A DNA stretch of 64,000 nucleotides from Palaemon carinicauda (Eukaryota; Arthropoda; Malacostraca; Decapoda; Palaemonidae): assembly GCF_036898095.1 (NCBI RefSeq), contig NC_090729.1, forward strand, positions 83,111,939-83,175,938, written 5' to 3'. Positions 34,584 through 49,500 of the stretch are shown one piece after another. Position 1 is the first letter of the stretch. The number at the start of each line of letters is the position of its first letter. A model generated the notes under the pieces. The model saw only the letters and a list, made by a program, of their open reading frames with translations. It ran no database searches and had not been told where the DNA came from. A program made the position numbers and the translations under genes.

Positions 34584-37500
34584 TGGCGACGTTCGAATAG
34601 GATTAACGATTAAGTCTCAACCAGTATTTTGTACATTACAGATGAGTAAGCTGACATAGTGAATATGATGTAGTATATACATCAATTGGCGACATTAGAA
34701 TGGGATAAACGATTTAGTCTCAACCAGTATTTTGTACATTACAAGAGAGTGAGCTGACATAGTAAATATGATGTAGTATATACAACAATTGGCGACATTA
34801 GAATGGGATTAACGATTTGGTCTCAACCAATATTTTGTACATTACAGATGAGTAAGCTGACATAGTGAATATGATGTAGTATATACATACATTGGCGACA
34901 TTAGAATGGGATAAATGATTTAGTCTCAACCAGTATTTTGTACATTACAAGAGAGTGAGCTGACATAGTAAATATGATGTAGTATATATATCAATTGGCG
35001 ACATTAGAATGGGATTAACGATTTAGTCTCAACCAGTATTTTGTACATTATAGGTGAGTGAGCTGACATAGTAAATATGATGTAGTATATACATCAATTG
35101 GCGACATTAGAATGTGATTAACGATTTAGTCTCCACCAGAATTTTGTACATTATAGGTGAGTGAGCTGACATAGTAAATATGATGTAGTAATTACATCAA
35201 TTGGCGACATTAAAATGGGATTAACGATACAGTCTCAACCAGTATTTTGTACATTACAAGAGAGTGAGCTGACATAGTAAATATAATGTAGTATATACAT
35301 CAATTAGCGACATTAGAATAGGATTCAAATTTAGTCTCAACCAGTATTTTGTACATTGCAAGAGAGTGAGGTGACATAGTAAATATAATGTAGTATATAC
35401 ATCAATTGGCGACATTAGAATTGGATTAACGATTCAGTCTCAACCAGTATTTTGTACATTACAAGAGAGTGAGGTGACATAGTGAATATAATTTAGTATA
35501 TACATCAATTGGCGACATTAGAATGGGATTAACGATTTAGTCTCAACGAGTATTTTGTACATTGCAAGAGAGTGAGGTGACATAGTTAATATAATGTAGT
35601 ATATACATCAATTGGCGATATTAGAATGGGATTAACGATTTAGTCTCAACCAGTATTTTGTACATTATAGGTGAGTGAGCTGACATAGTAAATAGGATGT
35701 AGTATATAAATCAATTGGCGACATTAGAATGGGATTAACGATTTAGTCTCAACCAGTATTTTGTACATTACAAGAGAGTGAGCTGACATAGTAAATATAA
35801 TGTAGTACATACATCAATTAGCGACATTAGAAGGGGATTAACGATTTAGTCTCAACCAGTATTTTGTACATTGCAAGAGAGTGAGGTGACATAGTAAATA
35901 TAATGTAGTATATACATCAATTAGCGACATTAGAATGGGATTAACGATTTAGTCTCAACCAGTATTTTGTACATTACAAGAGAGTGAGCTGACATAGTAA
36001 ATATAATGTAGTATATACATCAATTGGCGACATTAGAATGGGATTAACGATTTAGTCTCAACGAGTATTTTGTACATTGCAAGAGAGTGAGGTGACATAG
36101 TAAATATAATGTAGTATATACATCAATTGGTAAATAGGATGTAGTATATAAATCAATTGGCGACATTAGAATGGGATTAACGATTTAGTCTCAACCAGTA
36201 TTTTGTACATTACAAGAGAGTGAGCTGACATAGTAAATATAATGTAGTACATACATCAATTAGCGACATTAGAAGGGGATTAACGATTTAGTCTCAACCA
36301 GTATTTTGTACATTGCAAGAGAGTGAGGTGACATAGTAAATATAATGTAGTATATACATCAATTAGCGACATTAGAATGGGATTAACGATTTAGTCTCAA
36401 CTAGTATTTTGTACATTACAAGAGAGTGAGCTGACATAGTAAATATAATGTAGTATATACATCAATTGGCGACATTAGAATGGGATTAACGATTTTGTCT
36501 CAACGAGTATTTTGTACATTGCAAGAGAGTGAGGTGACATAGTAAATATAATGTAGTATATACATCAATTGGAGACATTAGAATGGGATTAACGATTCAG
36601 TCTCAACCAGTATTTTATACATTACAAGAGAGTGAGGTGACATAGTAAATATAATGTAGTATATACGTCAATTGGCGACATTATAATGGGATTAACGATT
36701 TAGTCTCAACCAGTATTATGTACATTATAGGTGAGTGAGCTGACATAGTAAATATTATGTAGTATATACGTCAATTGGCGACATTAGAATGGGATTCACG
36801 ATTTAGTCTCAACCAGTATTTTGTACATTAGAGATGAGTGAGCTGACATAGTAAATATGATGTAGTATATACATCAATTGGCGACATTAGAATGGGATTA
36901 ACGATTTAGTCTCAACCAGTATTTTGTACATTACAAGAGAGTGAGCTGACATAGTAAATATGATGTAGTATATACATCAATTGGCGACATTAGAATGGGA
37001 TTAACGATTTAGTCTCAACCAGTATTTTGTACATTATAGGTGAGTGAGCTGACATAGTAAATATGATGTAGTATATACATCAATTGGCGACATTAGAATG
37101 GGATTAACGATTTAGTCTCAACCAGAATTTTGTACATTATAGGTGAGTGAGCTGACATAGTAAATATGATGTAGTATATACATCAATTGGCAACATTAGA
37201 ATGGGATTAACGATTTAGTCTCAACCAGTATTTTGTACATTACAGATGAGTGAGCTGACATAGTAAATATGATGTAGTATATACATCAATTGGCGACATT
37301 AGAATGGGATTAACGATTTAGTCTCAACCAGTATTTTGTATATTATAAGAGAGTGAGCTGACATAGTAAATATGATGTAGTATATACATCAATTGGCGAC
37401 ATTAGAATAGGATTAACGATTAAGTCTCAACCAGTATTTTGTACATTACAGATGAGTAAGCTGACATAGTGAATATGATGTTGTATATACATCAATTGGG

Positions 37501-40500
37501 GACATTAGAATGGGATAAACGATTTAGTCTCAACCAGTATTTTGTACATTATAAGAGAGTGAGCTGACATAGTAAATATGATGTAGTATATACATAAATT
37601 GGCGACATTAGAATGGGATTAACGATTTAGTCTCAACCAGTATTTTGTACATTACAGATGAGTGAGCTGACATAGTAAATATAATGTAGTATATACATCA
37701 ATTGGCGACATTAGAATGGGATTAACGATTTAGTCTCAACCAGTATTTTGTACATTACAGATGAGTAAGCTGACATAGTCAATATGATGTAGTATATACA
37801 TCAATTGGCGACATTAGAATGGGATAAACGATTTAGTCTCAACCAGTATTTTGTACGTTACAGATGAGTAAGCTGACATAGTCAATATGATGTAGTATAT
37901 ACATCGATTGGCGACATTAGAATGGGATAAACGATTTAGTCTCAACCAGTATTTTGTACATTACAGATGAGTAAGCTGACATAGTAAATATGATGTAGTA
38001 TATACATCAATTGGCGACATTAGAATAGGATTAACGATTAAGTCTCAACCAGTATTTTGTACATTACAGATGAGTAAGCTGACATAGTCAATATGATGTA
38101 GTATATACATCAATTGGCGACATTAGAATAGGATTAACGATTTATTCTCAACCAGTATTTTATACATTACAGATGAGTAAGCTGACATAGTGAATATGAT
38201 GTAGTATATACATCAATTGGCGACATTAGAATGGGATAAACGATTTAGTCTCAACCAGTATTATGTACATTACAGATGAGTAAGCTGACATAGAGAATAT
38301 GATGTAGTATATACATCAATTGGGGACATTAGAATGGGATAAACGATTTAGTCTCAAAAAGTATTTTGTACATTATAAGAGAGTGAGCTGACATAGTAAA
38401 TATGATGTAGTATATACATAAATTGGCGACATTAGAATGGGATTAACGATTTGGTCTCAACCAGTATTTTGTACATTACAGATGAGTGAGCTGACATAGT
38501 AAATATAATGTAGTATATACATCAATTGGCGACATTAGAATGGGATTAACGATTTAGTCTCAACCAGTATTTTGTACGTTACAGATGAGTAAGCTGACAT
38601 AGTCAATATGATGTAGTATATACATCAATTGGCGACATTAGAATGGGATAAACGATTTAGTCTTAACCAGTATTTTGTACGTTACAGATGAGTAAGCTGA
38701 CATAGTCAATATGATGTAGTATATACATCAATTGGTGACATTAGAATGGGATAAACGATTTAGTCTCAACCAGTATTTTGTACATTACAGATGAGTAAGC
38801 TGACATAGTGAATATGATGTAGTATATACATCAATTGGCGACATTAGAATAGGATTAACGATTAAGTCTCAACCAGTATTTTGTACATTACAGATGAGTA
38901 AGCTGAAATAGTGAATATGATGTAGTATATACATCAATTGGCGACATTAGAATGGGATTAACGATTTAGTCTCAAACAGTATTTTATACATTACAGATGA
39001 GTAAGCTGACATAGTGAATATGATGTAGTATATACATCAATTGGCGACATTAGAATGGGATAAACGATTTAGTCTCAACCAGTATTTTGTACATTACAGA
39101 TGAGTAAGCTGACATATTCAATATGATGTAGTAAATACATCAATTGGCGACATTAGAATGGGATTAACGATTTAGTCTCAACCAGTATTTTGTACATTAC
39201 AAGAGAGTGAGCTGACATAGTAAATATGATGTAGTATATACATCAATTGGCGACATTAGAATAGGATTAACGATTTAGTCTCAACCAGTATTTTGTACAT
39301 TACAGATGAGTCATCTGACATAGTAAATATAATGTAGTATATACATCAATTGGCGACATTAGAATGGGATTAACGATTTAGTCTCAACCAGTATTTTGTA
39401 CATTACAAGAGAGTGAGGTGACATAGTAAATATAATGTAGTATATACATCAATTGGCGACATTAGAATAGGATTAACGATTAAGTCTCTACCAGTATTTT
39501 GTACTTTACAGATGAGTAAGCTGACATAGTGAATATGATGTGGTATATACATCAATTGGCGACATTAGAATGGGATTAACGATTTAGTCTCAACCAGTAT
39601 TTTGTACATTACAGATGAGTAAGCTGACATAGTGAATATGATGTAGTATATACATCAATTGGCGACATTAGAATGGGATAAACGATTTAGTCTCAACCAG
39701 TATTTTGTACATTACAAGAGAGTGAGCTGACATAGTAAATATGATGTAGTATATATATCAATTGGCGACATTAGAATGGGATTAACGATTTAGTCTCAAC
39801 CAGTATTTTGTACATTACAAGAGAGTGAGCTGACATAGTAAATATGATGTAGTATATACATAAATTGGCGATATTAGAATGGGATAAACGATTTATTCTC
39901 AACCAGTATTTTGTACATTACAAGAGAGTGAACTGACATAGTAAATATGATGTAGTATATATATCAAATGGCGACATTAGAATGGGATTAACGATTTAGT
40001 CTCAACCAGTATTTTGTACATTATAGGTGAGTGACCTGACATAGTAAATATGATGTAGTATATACATCAATTGGCGACATTAGAATGGGATTAACAATTT
40101 AGTCTCAACCAGAATTTTGTACATTATAAGTGAGTGAGCTGACATAGTAAATATGACGTAGTATATACATCAATTGGCGACATTAGAATGGGATTAACGA
40201 TTTAGTCTCAACCAGTATTTTGTACATTACAGATGACTGAGCTGACATAGTCAATATGATGTAGTATATACATCAATTGGCGACATTAGAATGGGATTAA
40301 CGATATAGTCTCAACCAGTATTTTGTACATTACAGATGAGTAAGCTGACATAGTGAATATGATGTAGTATATACATCAATTGGCGACATTAGAATGGGAT
40401 TAACGATTTAGTGTCAACCAGTATTTTGTACATTACAAGAGAGTGAGCTGACATAGTAAATATAATGTAGTATATACATCAATTGGCGACATTAGAATAG

Positions 40501-43500
40501 GATTAACGATTTAGTCTCAACCAGTATTTTGTACATTGCAAGAGAGTGAGGTGACATAGTAAATATAATGTAGTATATACATCAATTGGCAACATTAGAA
40601 TGGGATTAACGATTTAGTCTCAACCATTATTTTGTACATTACAAGAGAGTGAGGTGACATAGTGAATATAATGTAGTATATACATCAATTGGCGACATTA
40701 GAATGGGATTAACGATTTAGTCTCAACCAGTATTTTGTACATTGCAAGAGAGTGAGGTGACATAGTTAATATAATGTAGTATATACATCAACTGGCGATA
40801 TTAGAATGGGATTAACGATTTAGTCTCAACCAGTATTTTGTACATTATAGGTGAGTGAGCTGACATAGTAAATATGGAGTAGTATATACATCAATTGGCG
40901 ACATTAGAATGGGATTAACGATTTAGTCTCAACCAGTATTTTGTACATTACAAGAGAGTGAGCTGACATAGTAAATATAATGTAGTACATACATCAATTG
41001 GCGACATTAGAATGGGATTAACGATTTAGTCTCAACCAGTATTTTGTACATTGCAAGAGAGTGAGGTGACATAGTAAATATAATGTAGTATATACATCAA
41101 TTGGCGACATTAGAATGGGATTAATGATTTAGTCTCAACCACTATTTTGTACATTGCAAGAGAGTGAGGTGACATAGTAAATATAATGTAGTATATACAT
41201 CAATTGGCGACATTAGAATGGGATTAACGATTTATTCTCAACCAGTATTTTGTACATTGCAAGAGAGTGAGGTGACATAGTAAATATAATGTAGTATATA
41301 CATCAATTGGCGACATTAGAATGGGATTAACGATTTAGTCTCAACCAGTATTTTGTACATTACAAGAGAGCGAGCTGACATAGTAAATATAATGTAGTAT
41401 ATACATCAATTGGCGACATTAGAATGGGATTAACGATTTAGTCTCAACAAGTATTTTGTACATTGCAAGAGAGTGAGGTGACATAGTAAATATAATGTAG
41501 TATATACATCAATTGGCGACATTAGAATGGGATTAACGATTCAGTCTCAACCAGTATTTTGTACATTACAAGAGAGTGAGGTGACATAGTAAATGTAATG
41601 TAGTATATACATCAATTGGCGACATTAGAATGGGATTAACGATTTAGTCTCAACCAGTATTTTATACATTAAAGAGAGTGAGGTGACATAGTAAATATAA
41701 TGTAGTATATACATCAATTGGCGACATTAGAATGGGATTAACGATTTAGACTCAACCAGTATTTTGTACATTATAGGTGAGTGAGCTGACATAGTAAATA
41801 TGATGTAGTATATACATCAATTGGCGACATTACAATTGGATTAATGATTTAGTCTCAAACAGTATTTTGTACATTATAGGTGAGTGAGCTGACATAGTAA
41901 ATATTATGTAGTATATACATCAATTGGCGACATTAGAATGGGATTAACGATTTAGTCTCAACCAGTATTTTGTACATTGCAAGAGAGTGAGGTGACATAG
42001 TAAATATAATGTAGTATATACATCAATTGGCGACATTAGAATGGGATTAACGATTCAGTCTCAACCAATATTTTATACATTACAAGAGAGTGAGGTGACA
42101 TAGTAAATATAATGTAGTATATACATCAATTGGCGACATTATAATGGGATTAACGATTTAGTCTCAACCAGTATTTTGTACATTATAGGTGAGTGAGCTG
42201 ACTTAGTAAATATTATGTAGTATATACATCAATTGGCGACATTAGAATAGGATTAACGATTTAGTCTCAACCAGTATTTTTTACATTACAGATGAGTCAT
42301 CTGACATAGTAAATATAATGTAGTATATACATCAATTGGCGACATTAGAATGGGATTAACGATTTAGTCTCAACCAGTATTTTGTACATTACAAGAGAGT
42401 GAGATGACATAGTAAATATAATGTAGTATATACATCAATTGGCGACATTAGAATAGGATTAACGATTAAGTCTCAACCAGTATTTTGTACTTTACAGATG
42501 AGTAAGCTGACATAGTGAATATGATGTAGTATATACATCAATTGGCGACATTAGAATGGGATTAACGATTTAGTCTCAACCAGTATTTTGTACATTACAG
42601 ATGAGTAAGCTGACATAGTGAATATGATGTAGTATATACATCAATTGGCGACATTAGAATGGGATAAACGATTTAGTCTCAACCAGTATTTTGTACATTA
42701 CAAGAGAGTGAGCTGACATAGTAAATATGATGTAGTATATATATCAATTGGCGACATTAGAATGGGATTAACGATTTAGTCTCAACCAGTATTTTGTACA
42801 TTACAAGAGAGTGAGCTGACATAGTAAATATGATGTAGTATATACATCAATTGGCGACATTAGAATGGGATAAACGATTTAGTCTCAACCAGTATTTTGT
42901 ACATTACAAGAGAGTGAACTGACATAGTCAATATGATGTAGTATATACATCAATTGGCGACATTAGAATGGGATTAACGATTTAGTCTCAACCAGTATTT
43001 TGTACATTATAGTGAGTGAGCTGACATAGTCAATATGATGTAGTATATACATCAATTGGCGACATTAGAATGGGATTAACGATTTAGTCTCAACCAGAAT
43101 TTTGTACATTATAAGTGAGTGAGCTGACATAGTAAATATGATGTAGTATATACATCAATTGGCGACATTAGAATGGGATTAACGATTTAGTCTCAACCAG
43201 TGTTTTGTACATTACAGATGACTGAAGCTGACATAGTCAATATGATGTAGTATATACATCAATTGGCGACATTAGAATGGGATTAACGATTTAGTCTCAA
43301 CCAGTATTTTGTACATTACAGATGAGTAAGCTGACATAGTGAATATGATGTAGTATATACATCAATTGGCGACATTAGAATGGGATTAACGATTTAGTCT
43401 CAACCAGTATTTTGTACATTACAAAGAGAGTGAGCTGACATAGTCAATATGATGTAGTATATACATCAATTGGCGACATTAGAATGGGATTAACGATTTA

Positions 43501-46500
43501 GTCTCAACCAGTATTTTGTACATTACAGATGAGTGAGCTGACATAGTAAATATAATGTAGTATATACATCAATTGGCGACATTAGAATGGGATTAACGAT
43601 TTAGTCTCAACCAGTATTTTGTACATTGCAAGAGAGTGAGGTGACATAGTAAATATAATGTAGTATATACATCAATTGGCAACATTAGAATGGGATTAAC
43701 GATTTAGTCTCAACCAGTATTTTGTACATTACAAGAGAGTGAGGTGACATAGTGAATATAATGTAGTATATACATCAATTGGCGACATTAGAATGGGATT
43801 ACCGATTTAGTCTCAACCAGTATTTTGTACATTGCAAGAGAGTGAGGTGACATAGTAATATAATGTAGTATATACATCAATTGGCGACATTAGAATGGGA
43901 TTAGCGATTTAGTCTCAACCAGTATTTTGTACATTATAGGTGAGTGAGCTGACATAGTAAATATGATGTAGTATATACATCAATTGGCGACATTAGAATG
44001 GGATTAACGATTTAGTCTCAACCAGTATTTTGTACATTAAAGAGAGTGAGCTGACATAGTAAATATAATGTAGTATATACATCAATTGGCGACATTAGAA
44101 TGGGATTAACGATTTAGTCTCAACCAGTATTTTGTACATTGCAAGAGAGTGAGGTGACATAGTAAATATAATGTAGTATATACATCAATTGGCGACATTA
44201 GAATGGGATTAACGATTTAGTCTCAACCAGTATTTTGTACATTGCAAGAGAGTGAGGTGACATAGTAAATATAATGTAGTATATACATCAATTGGCGACA
44301 TTAGAATGGGATTAACGATTTATTCTCAACCATTATTTTGTACATTACAAGAGAGTGAGGTGACATAGTGAATATAATGTAGTATATACATCAATTGGCG
44401 ACATTAGAATGGGATTAACGATTTAGTCTCAACCAGTATTTTGTACATTGCAAGAGAGTGAGGTGACATAGTTAATATAATGTAGTATATACATCAACTG
44501 GCGATATTAGAATGGGATTAACGATTTAGTCTCAACCAGTATTTTGTACATTATAGGTGAGTGAGCTGACATAGTAAATATGAAGTAGTATATACATCAA
44601 TTGGCGACATTAGAATGGGATTAACGATTTAGTCTCAACCAGTATTTTGTACATTACAAGAGAGTGAGCTGACATAGTAAATATAATGTAGTACATACAT
44701 CAATTGGCGACATTAGAATGGGATTAACGATTTAGTCTCAACCAGTATTTTGTACATTGCAAGAGAGTGAGGTGACATAGTAAATATAATGTAGTATATA
44801 CATCAATTGGCGACATTAGAATGGGATTAATGATTTAGTCTCAACCACTATTTTGTACATTGCAAGAGAGTGAGGTGACATAGTAAATATAATGTAGTAT
44901 ATACATCAATTGGCGACATTAGAATGGGATTAACGATTTATTCTCAACCAGTATTTTGTACATTGCAAGAGAGTGAGGTGACATAGTAAATATAATGTAG
45001 TATATACATCAATTGGCGACATTAGAATGGGATTAACGATTTAGTCTCAACCAGTATTTTGTACATTACAAGAGAGCGAGCTGACATAGTAAATATAATG
45101 TAGTATATACATCAATTGGCGACATTAGAATGGGATTAACGATTTAGTCTCAACAAGTATTTTGTACATTGCAAGAGAGTGAGGTGACATAGTAAATATA
45201 ATGTAGTATATACATCAATTGGCGACATTAGAATGGGATTAACGATTCAGTCTCAACCAGTATTTTGTACATTACAAAAGAGTGAGGTGACATAGTAAAT
45301 GTAATGTAGTATATACATCAATTGGCGACATTAGAATGGGATTAACGATTTAGTCTCAACCAGTATTTTATACATTAAAGAGAGTGAGGTGACATAGTAA
45401 ATATAATGTAGTATATACATCAATTGGCGACATTAGAATGGGATTAACGATTTAGACTCAACCAGTATTTTGTACATTATAGGTGAGTGAGCTGACATAG
45501 TAAATATGATGTAGTATATACATCAATTGGCGACATTACAATTGGATTAATGATTTAGTCTCAAACAGTATTTTGTACATTATAGGTGAGTGAGCTGACA
45601 TAGTAAATATTATGTAGTATATACATCAATTGGCGACATTAGAATGGGATTAACGATTTAGTCTCAACGAGTATTTTGTACATTGCAAGAGAGTGAGGTG
45701 ACATAGTAAATATAATGTAGTATATACATCAATTGGCGACATTAGAATGGGATTAACGATTCAGTCTCAACCAATATTTTATACATTACAAGAGAGTGAG
45801 GTGACATAGTAAATATAATGTAGTATATACATCAATTGGCGACATTATAATGGGATTAACGATTTAGTCTCAACCAGTATTTTGTACATTATAGGTGAGT
45901 GAGCTGACTTAGTAAATATTATGTAGTATATACATCAATTGGCGACATTAGAATAGGATTAACGATTTAGTCTCAACCAGAATTTTGTACATTATAGGTG
46001 AGTGAGCTGACATAATAAATATGATGTAGTATATACATCAATTGGCGACATTAGAATAGGATTAACGATTTAGTCTCAACCAGTATTTTTTACATTACAG
46101 ATGAGTCATCTGACATAGTAAATATAATGTAGTATATACATCAATTGGCGACATTAGAATGGGATTAACGATTTAGTCTCAACCAGTATTTTGTACATTA
46201 CAAGAGAGTGAGATGACATAGTAAATATAATGTAGTATATACATCAATTGGCGACATTAGAATAGGATTAACGATTAAGTCTCTACCAGTATTTTGTACT
46301 TTACAGATGAGTAAGCTGACATAGTGAATATGATGTAGTATATACATCAATTGGCGACAGTAGAATGGGATTAACGATTTAGTCTCAACCAGTATTTTGT
46401 ACATTACAGATGAGTAAGCTGACATAGTGAATATGATGTAGTATATACATCAATTGGCGACATTAGAATGGGATAAACGATTTAGTCTCAACCAGTATTT

Positions 46501-49500
46501 TGTACATTACAAGAGAGTGAGCTGACATAGTAAATATGATGTAGTATATATATCAATTGGCGACATTAGAATGGGATTAACGATTTAGTCTCAACCAGTA
46601 TTTTGTACATTACAAGAGAGTGAGCTGACATAGTAAATATGATGTAGTATATACATCAATTGGCGATATTAGAATGGGATAAACGATTTATTCTCAACCA
46701 GTATTTTGTACATTACAAGAGAGTGAACTGACATAGTAAATATGATGTAGTATATATATCAATTGGCGACATTAGAATGGGATTAACGATTTAGTCTCAA
46801 CCAGTATTTTGTACATTATAGGTGAGTGAGGTGACATAGTCAATATGATGTAGTATATACATCAATTGGCGACATTAGAATGGGATTAACGATTTAGTCT
46901 CAACCAGAATTTTGTACATTATAAGTGAGTGAGCTGACATAGTAAATATGACGTAGTATATACATCAATTGGCGACATTAGAATGGGATTAACGATTTAG
47001 TCTCAACCAGTGTTTTGTACATTACAGATGACTGAACTGACATAGTCAATATGATGTAGTATATACATCAATTGGCGACATTAGAATGGGATTAACGATT
47101 TAGTCTCAACCAGTATTTTGTACATTACAGATGAGTAAGCTGACATAGTGAATATGATGTAGTATATACATCAATTGGCGACATTAGAATGGGATTAACG
47201 ATTTAGTCTCAACCAGTATTTTGTACATTACAAGAGAGTGAGCTGACATAGTCAATATGATGTAGTATATACATCAATTGGCGACATTAGAATGGGATTA
47301 ACGATTTAGTCTCAACCAGTATTTTGTACATTACAGATGAGTAAGCTGATATAGTAAATATAATGTAGTATATACATCAATTAGCGACATTAGAATAGGA
47401 TTAACGATTTAGTCTCAACCAGTATTTTGTACATTGCAAGAGAGTGAGGTGACATAGTAAATATAATGTAGTATATACATCAATTGGCAACATTAGAATG
47501 GGATTAACGATTTAGTCTCAACCATTATTTTGTACATTACAAGAGAGTGAGGTGACATAGTGAATATAATGTAGTATATACATCAATTGGCGACATTAGA
47601 ATGGGATTACCGATTTAGTCTCAACCAGTATTTTGTACATTGCAAGAGAGTGAGGTGACATAGTTAATATAATGTAGTATATACATCAATTGGCGACATT
47701 AGAATGGGATTAATGATTTAGTCTCAACCAGTATTTTGTACATTGCAAGAGAGTGAGGTGACATAGTAAATATAATGTAGTATATACATCAATTGGCGAC
47801 ATTAGAATGGGATTAACGATTTAGTCTCAACCAGTATTTTGTACATTGCAAGAGAGTGAGGTGACATAGTAAATATAATGTAGTATATACATCAATTGGC
47901 GACATTAGAATGGGATTAACGATTTAGTCTCAACCAGTACTTTGTACATTACAAGAGAGCGAGCTGACATAGTAAATATAATATAGTATATACATCAATT
48001 GGCGACATTAGAATGGGATTAACGATTTAGTCTCAACGAGTATTTTGTACATTATAGGTGAGTGAGGTGACATAGTAAATATAATGTAGTATATACATCA
48101 ATTGGCGACATTAGAATGGGATTAACGATTCAGTCTCAACCAGTATTTTGTACATTACAAGAGAGTGAGGTGACATAGTAAATATAATGTAGTATATACA
48201 TCAATTGGCGACATTAGAATGGGATTAACGATTTAGTCTCAACCAGTATTTTGTACATTATAGGTGAGTGAGCTGACATAGTAATATGATGTAGTATATA
48301 CATAAATTGGCGACATTACAATTGGATTAATGATTTAGTCTCAAACAGTATTTTGTACATTATAGGTGAGTGAGCTGACATAGTAAATATTATGTAGTAT
48401 ATATATCAATTGGCGACATTAGAATGGGATTAACGATTTAGTCTCAACGAGTATTTTGTACATTGCAAGAGAGTGAGGTGACATAGTAAATATAATGTAG
48501 TATATACATCAATTGGAGACATTAGAATGGGATTAATGATTCAGTCTCAACCAGTATTTTATACATTACAAGAGAGTGAGGTGACATAGTAAATATAATG
48601 TTGTATATACATCAATTGGCGACATTATAATGGGATTAACGATTTAGTCTCAACCAGTATTTTGTACATTATAGGTGAGTGAGCTGACATAGTAAATATT
48701 ATGTAGTATATACATCAATTGGCGACATTAGAATGGGATTAACGATTTAGTCTCAACCAGTATTTTGTACATTACAGATGAGTGATCTGACATAGTAAAT
48801 ATGATGTAGTATATACATCAATTGGCGACATTAGAATGGGATTAACGATTTAGTCTCAACCAGTATTTTGTACATTATAGGTGAGTGAGCTGACATAGTA
48901 AATATGATGTAGTATATACATCAATTGGCGACATTAGAATAGGATTAACGATTTAGTCTCAACCAGAATTTTGTACATTATAGGTGAGTGAGCTGACATA
49001 GTAAATATGATGTAGTATATACATCAATTGGCGACATTAGAATGGGATTAACGATTTAGTCTCAACCAGTATTTTGTACATTACAGATGAGTAAGCTGAC
49101 ATAGTGAATATGATGTAGTATATACATCAATTGGCGACATTAGAATGGGATAAACGATTTAGTCTCAACCAGTATTTTGTACATTACAGATGAGTAAGAT
49201 GACATAGTAAATATGATGTAGTATATACATCAATTGGCGACATTAGAATAGGATTAACGATTAAGTCTCAACCAGTATTTTGTACATTACAGATGAGTAA
49301 GCTGACATAGTCAATATGATGTAGTATATACATCAATTGGCGACATTAGAATGGGATTAACGATTTAGTCTCAACCAGTATTTTGTACATTACAGATGAG
49401 TAAGCTGATATAGTGAATATGATGTAGTATATACATCAATTGGCGACATTAGAATTGGATAAACGATTTAGTCTCAACCAGTATTTTGTACATTACAGAT

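Noticed and set aside
46198..46425. 75-codon minus-strand membrane-like protein
   Set aside because: It is a chance frame across about two satellite units and is itself repeated.
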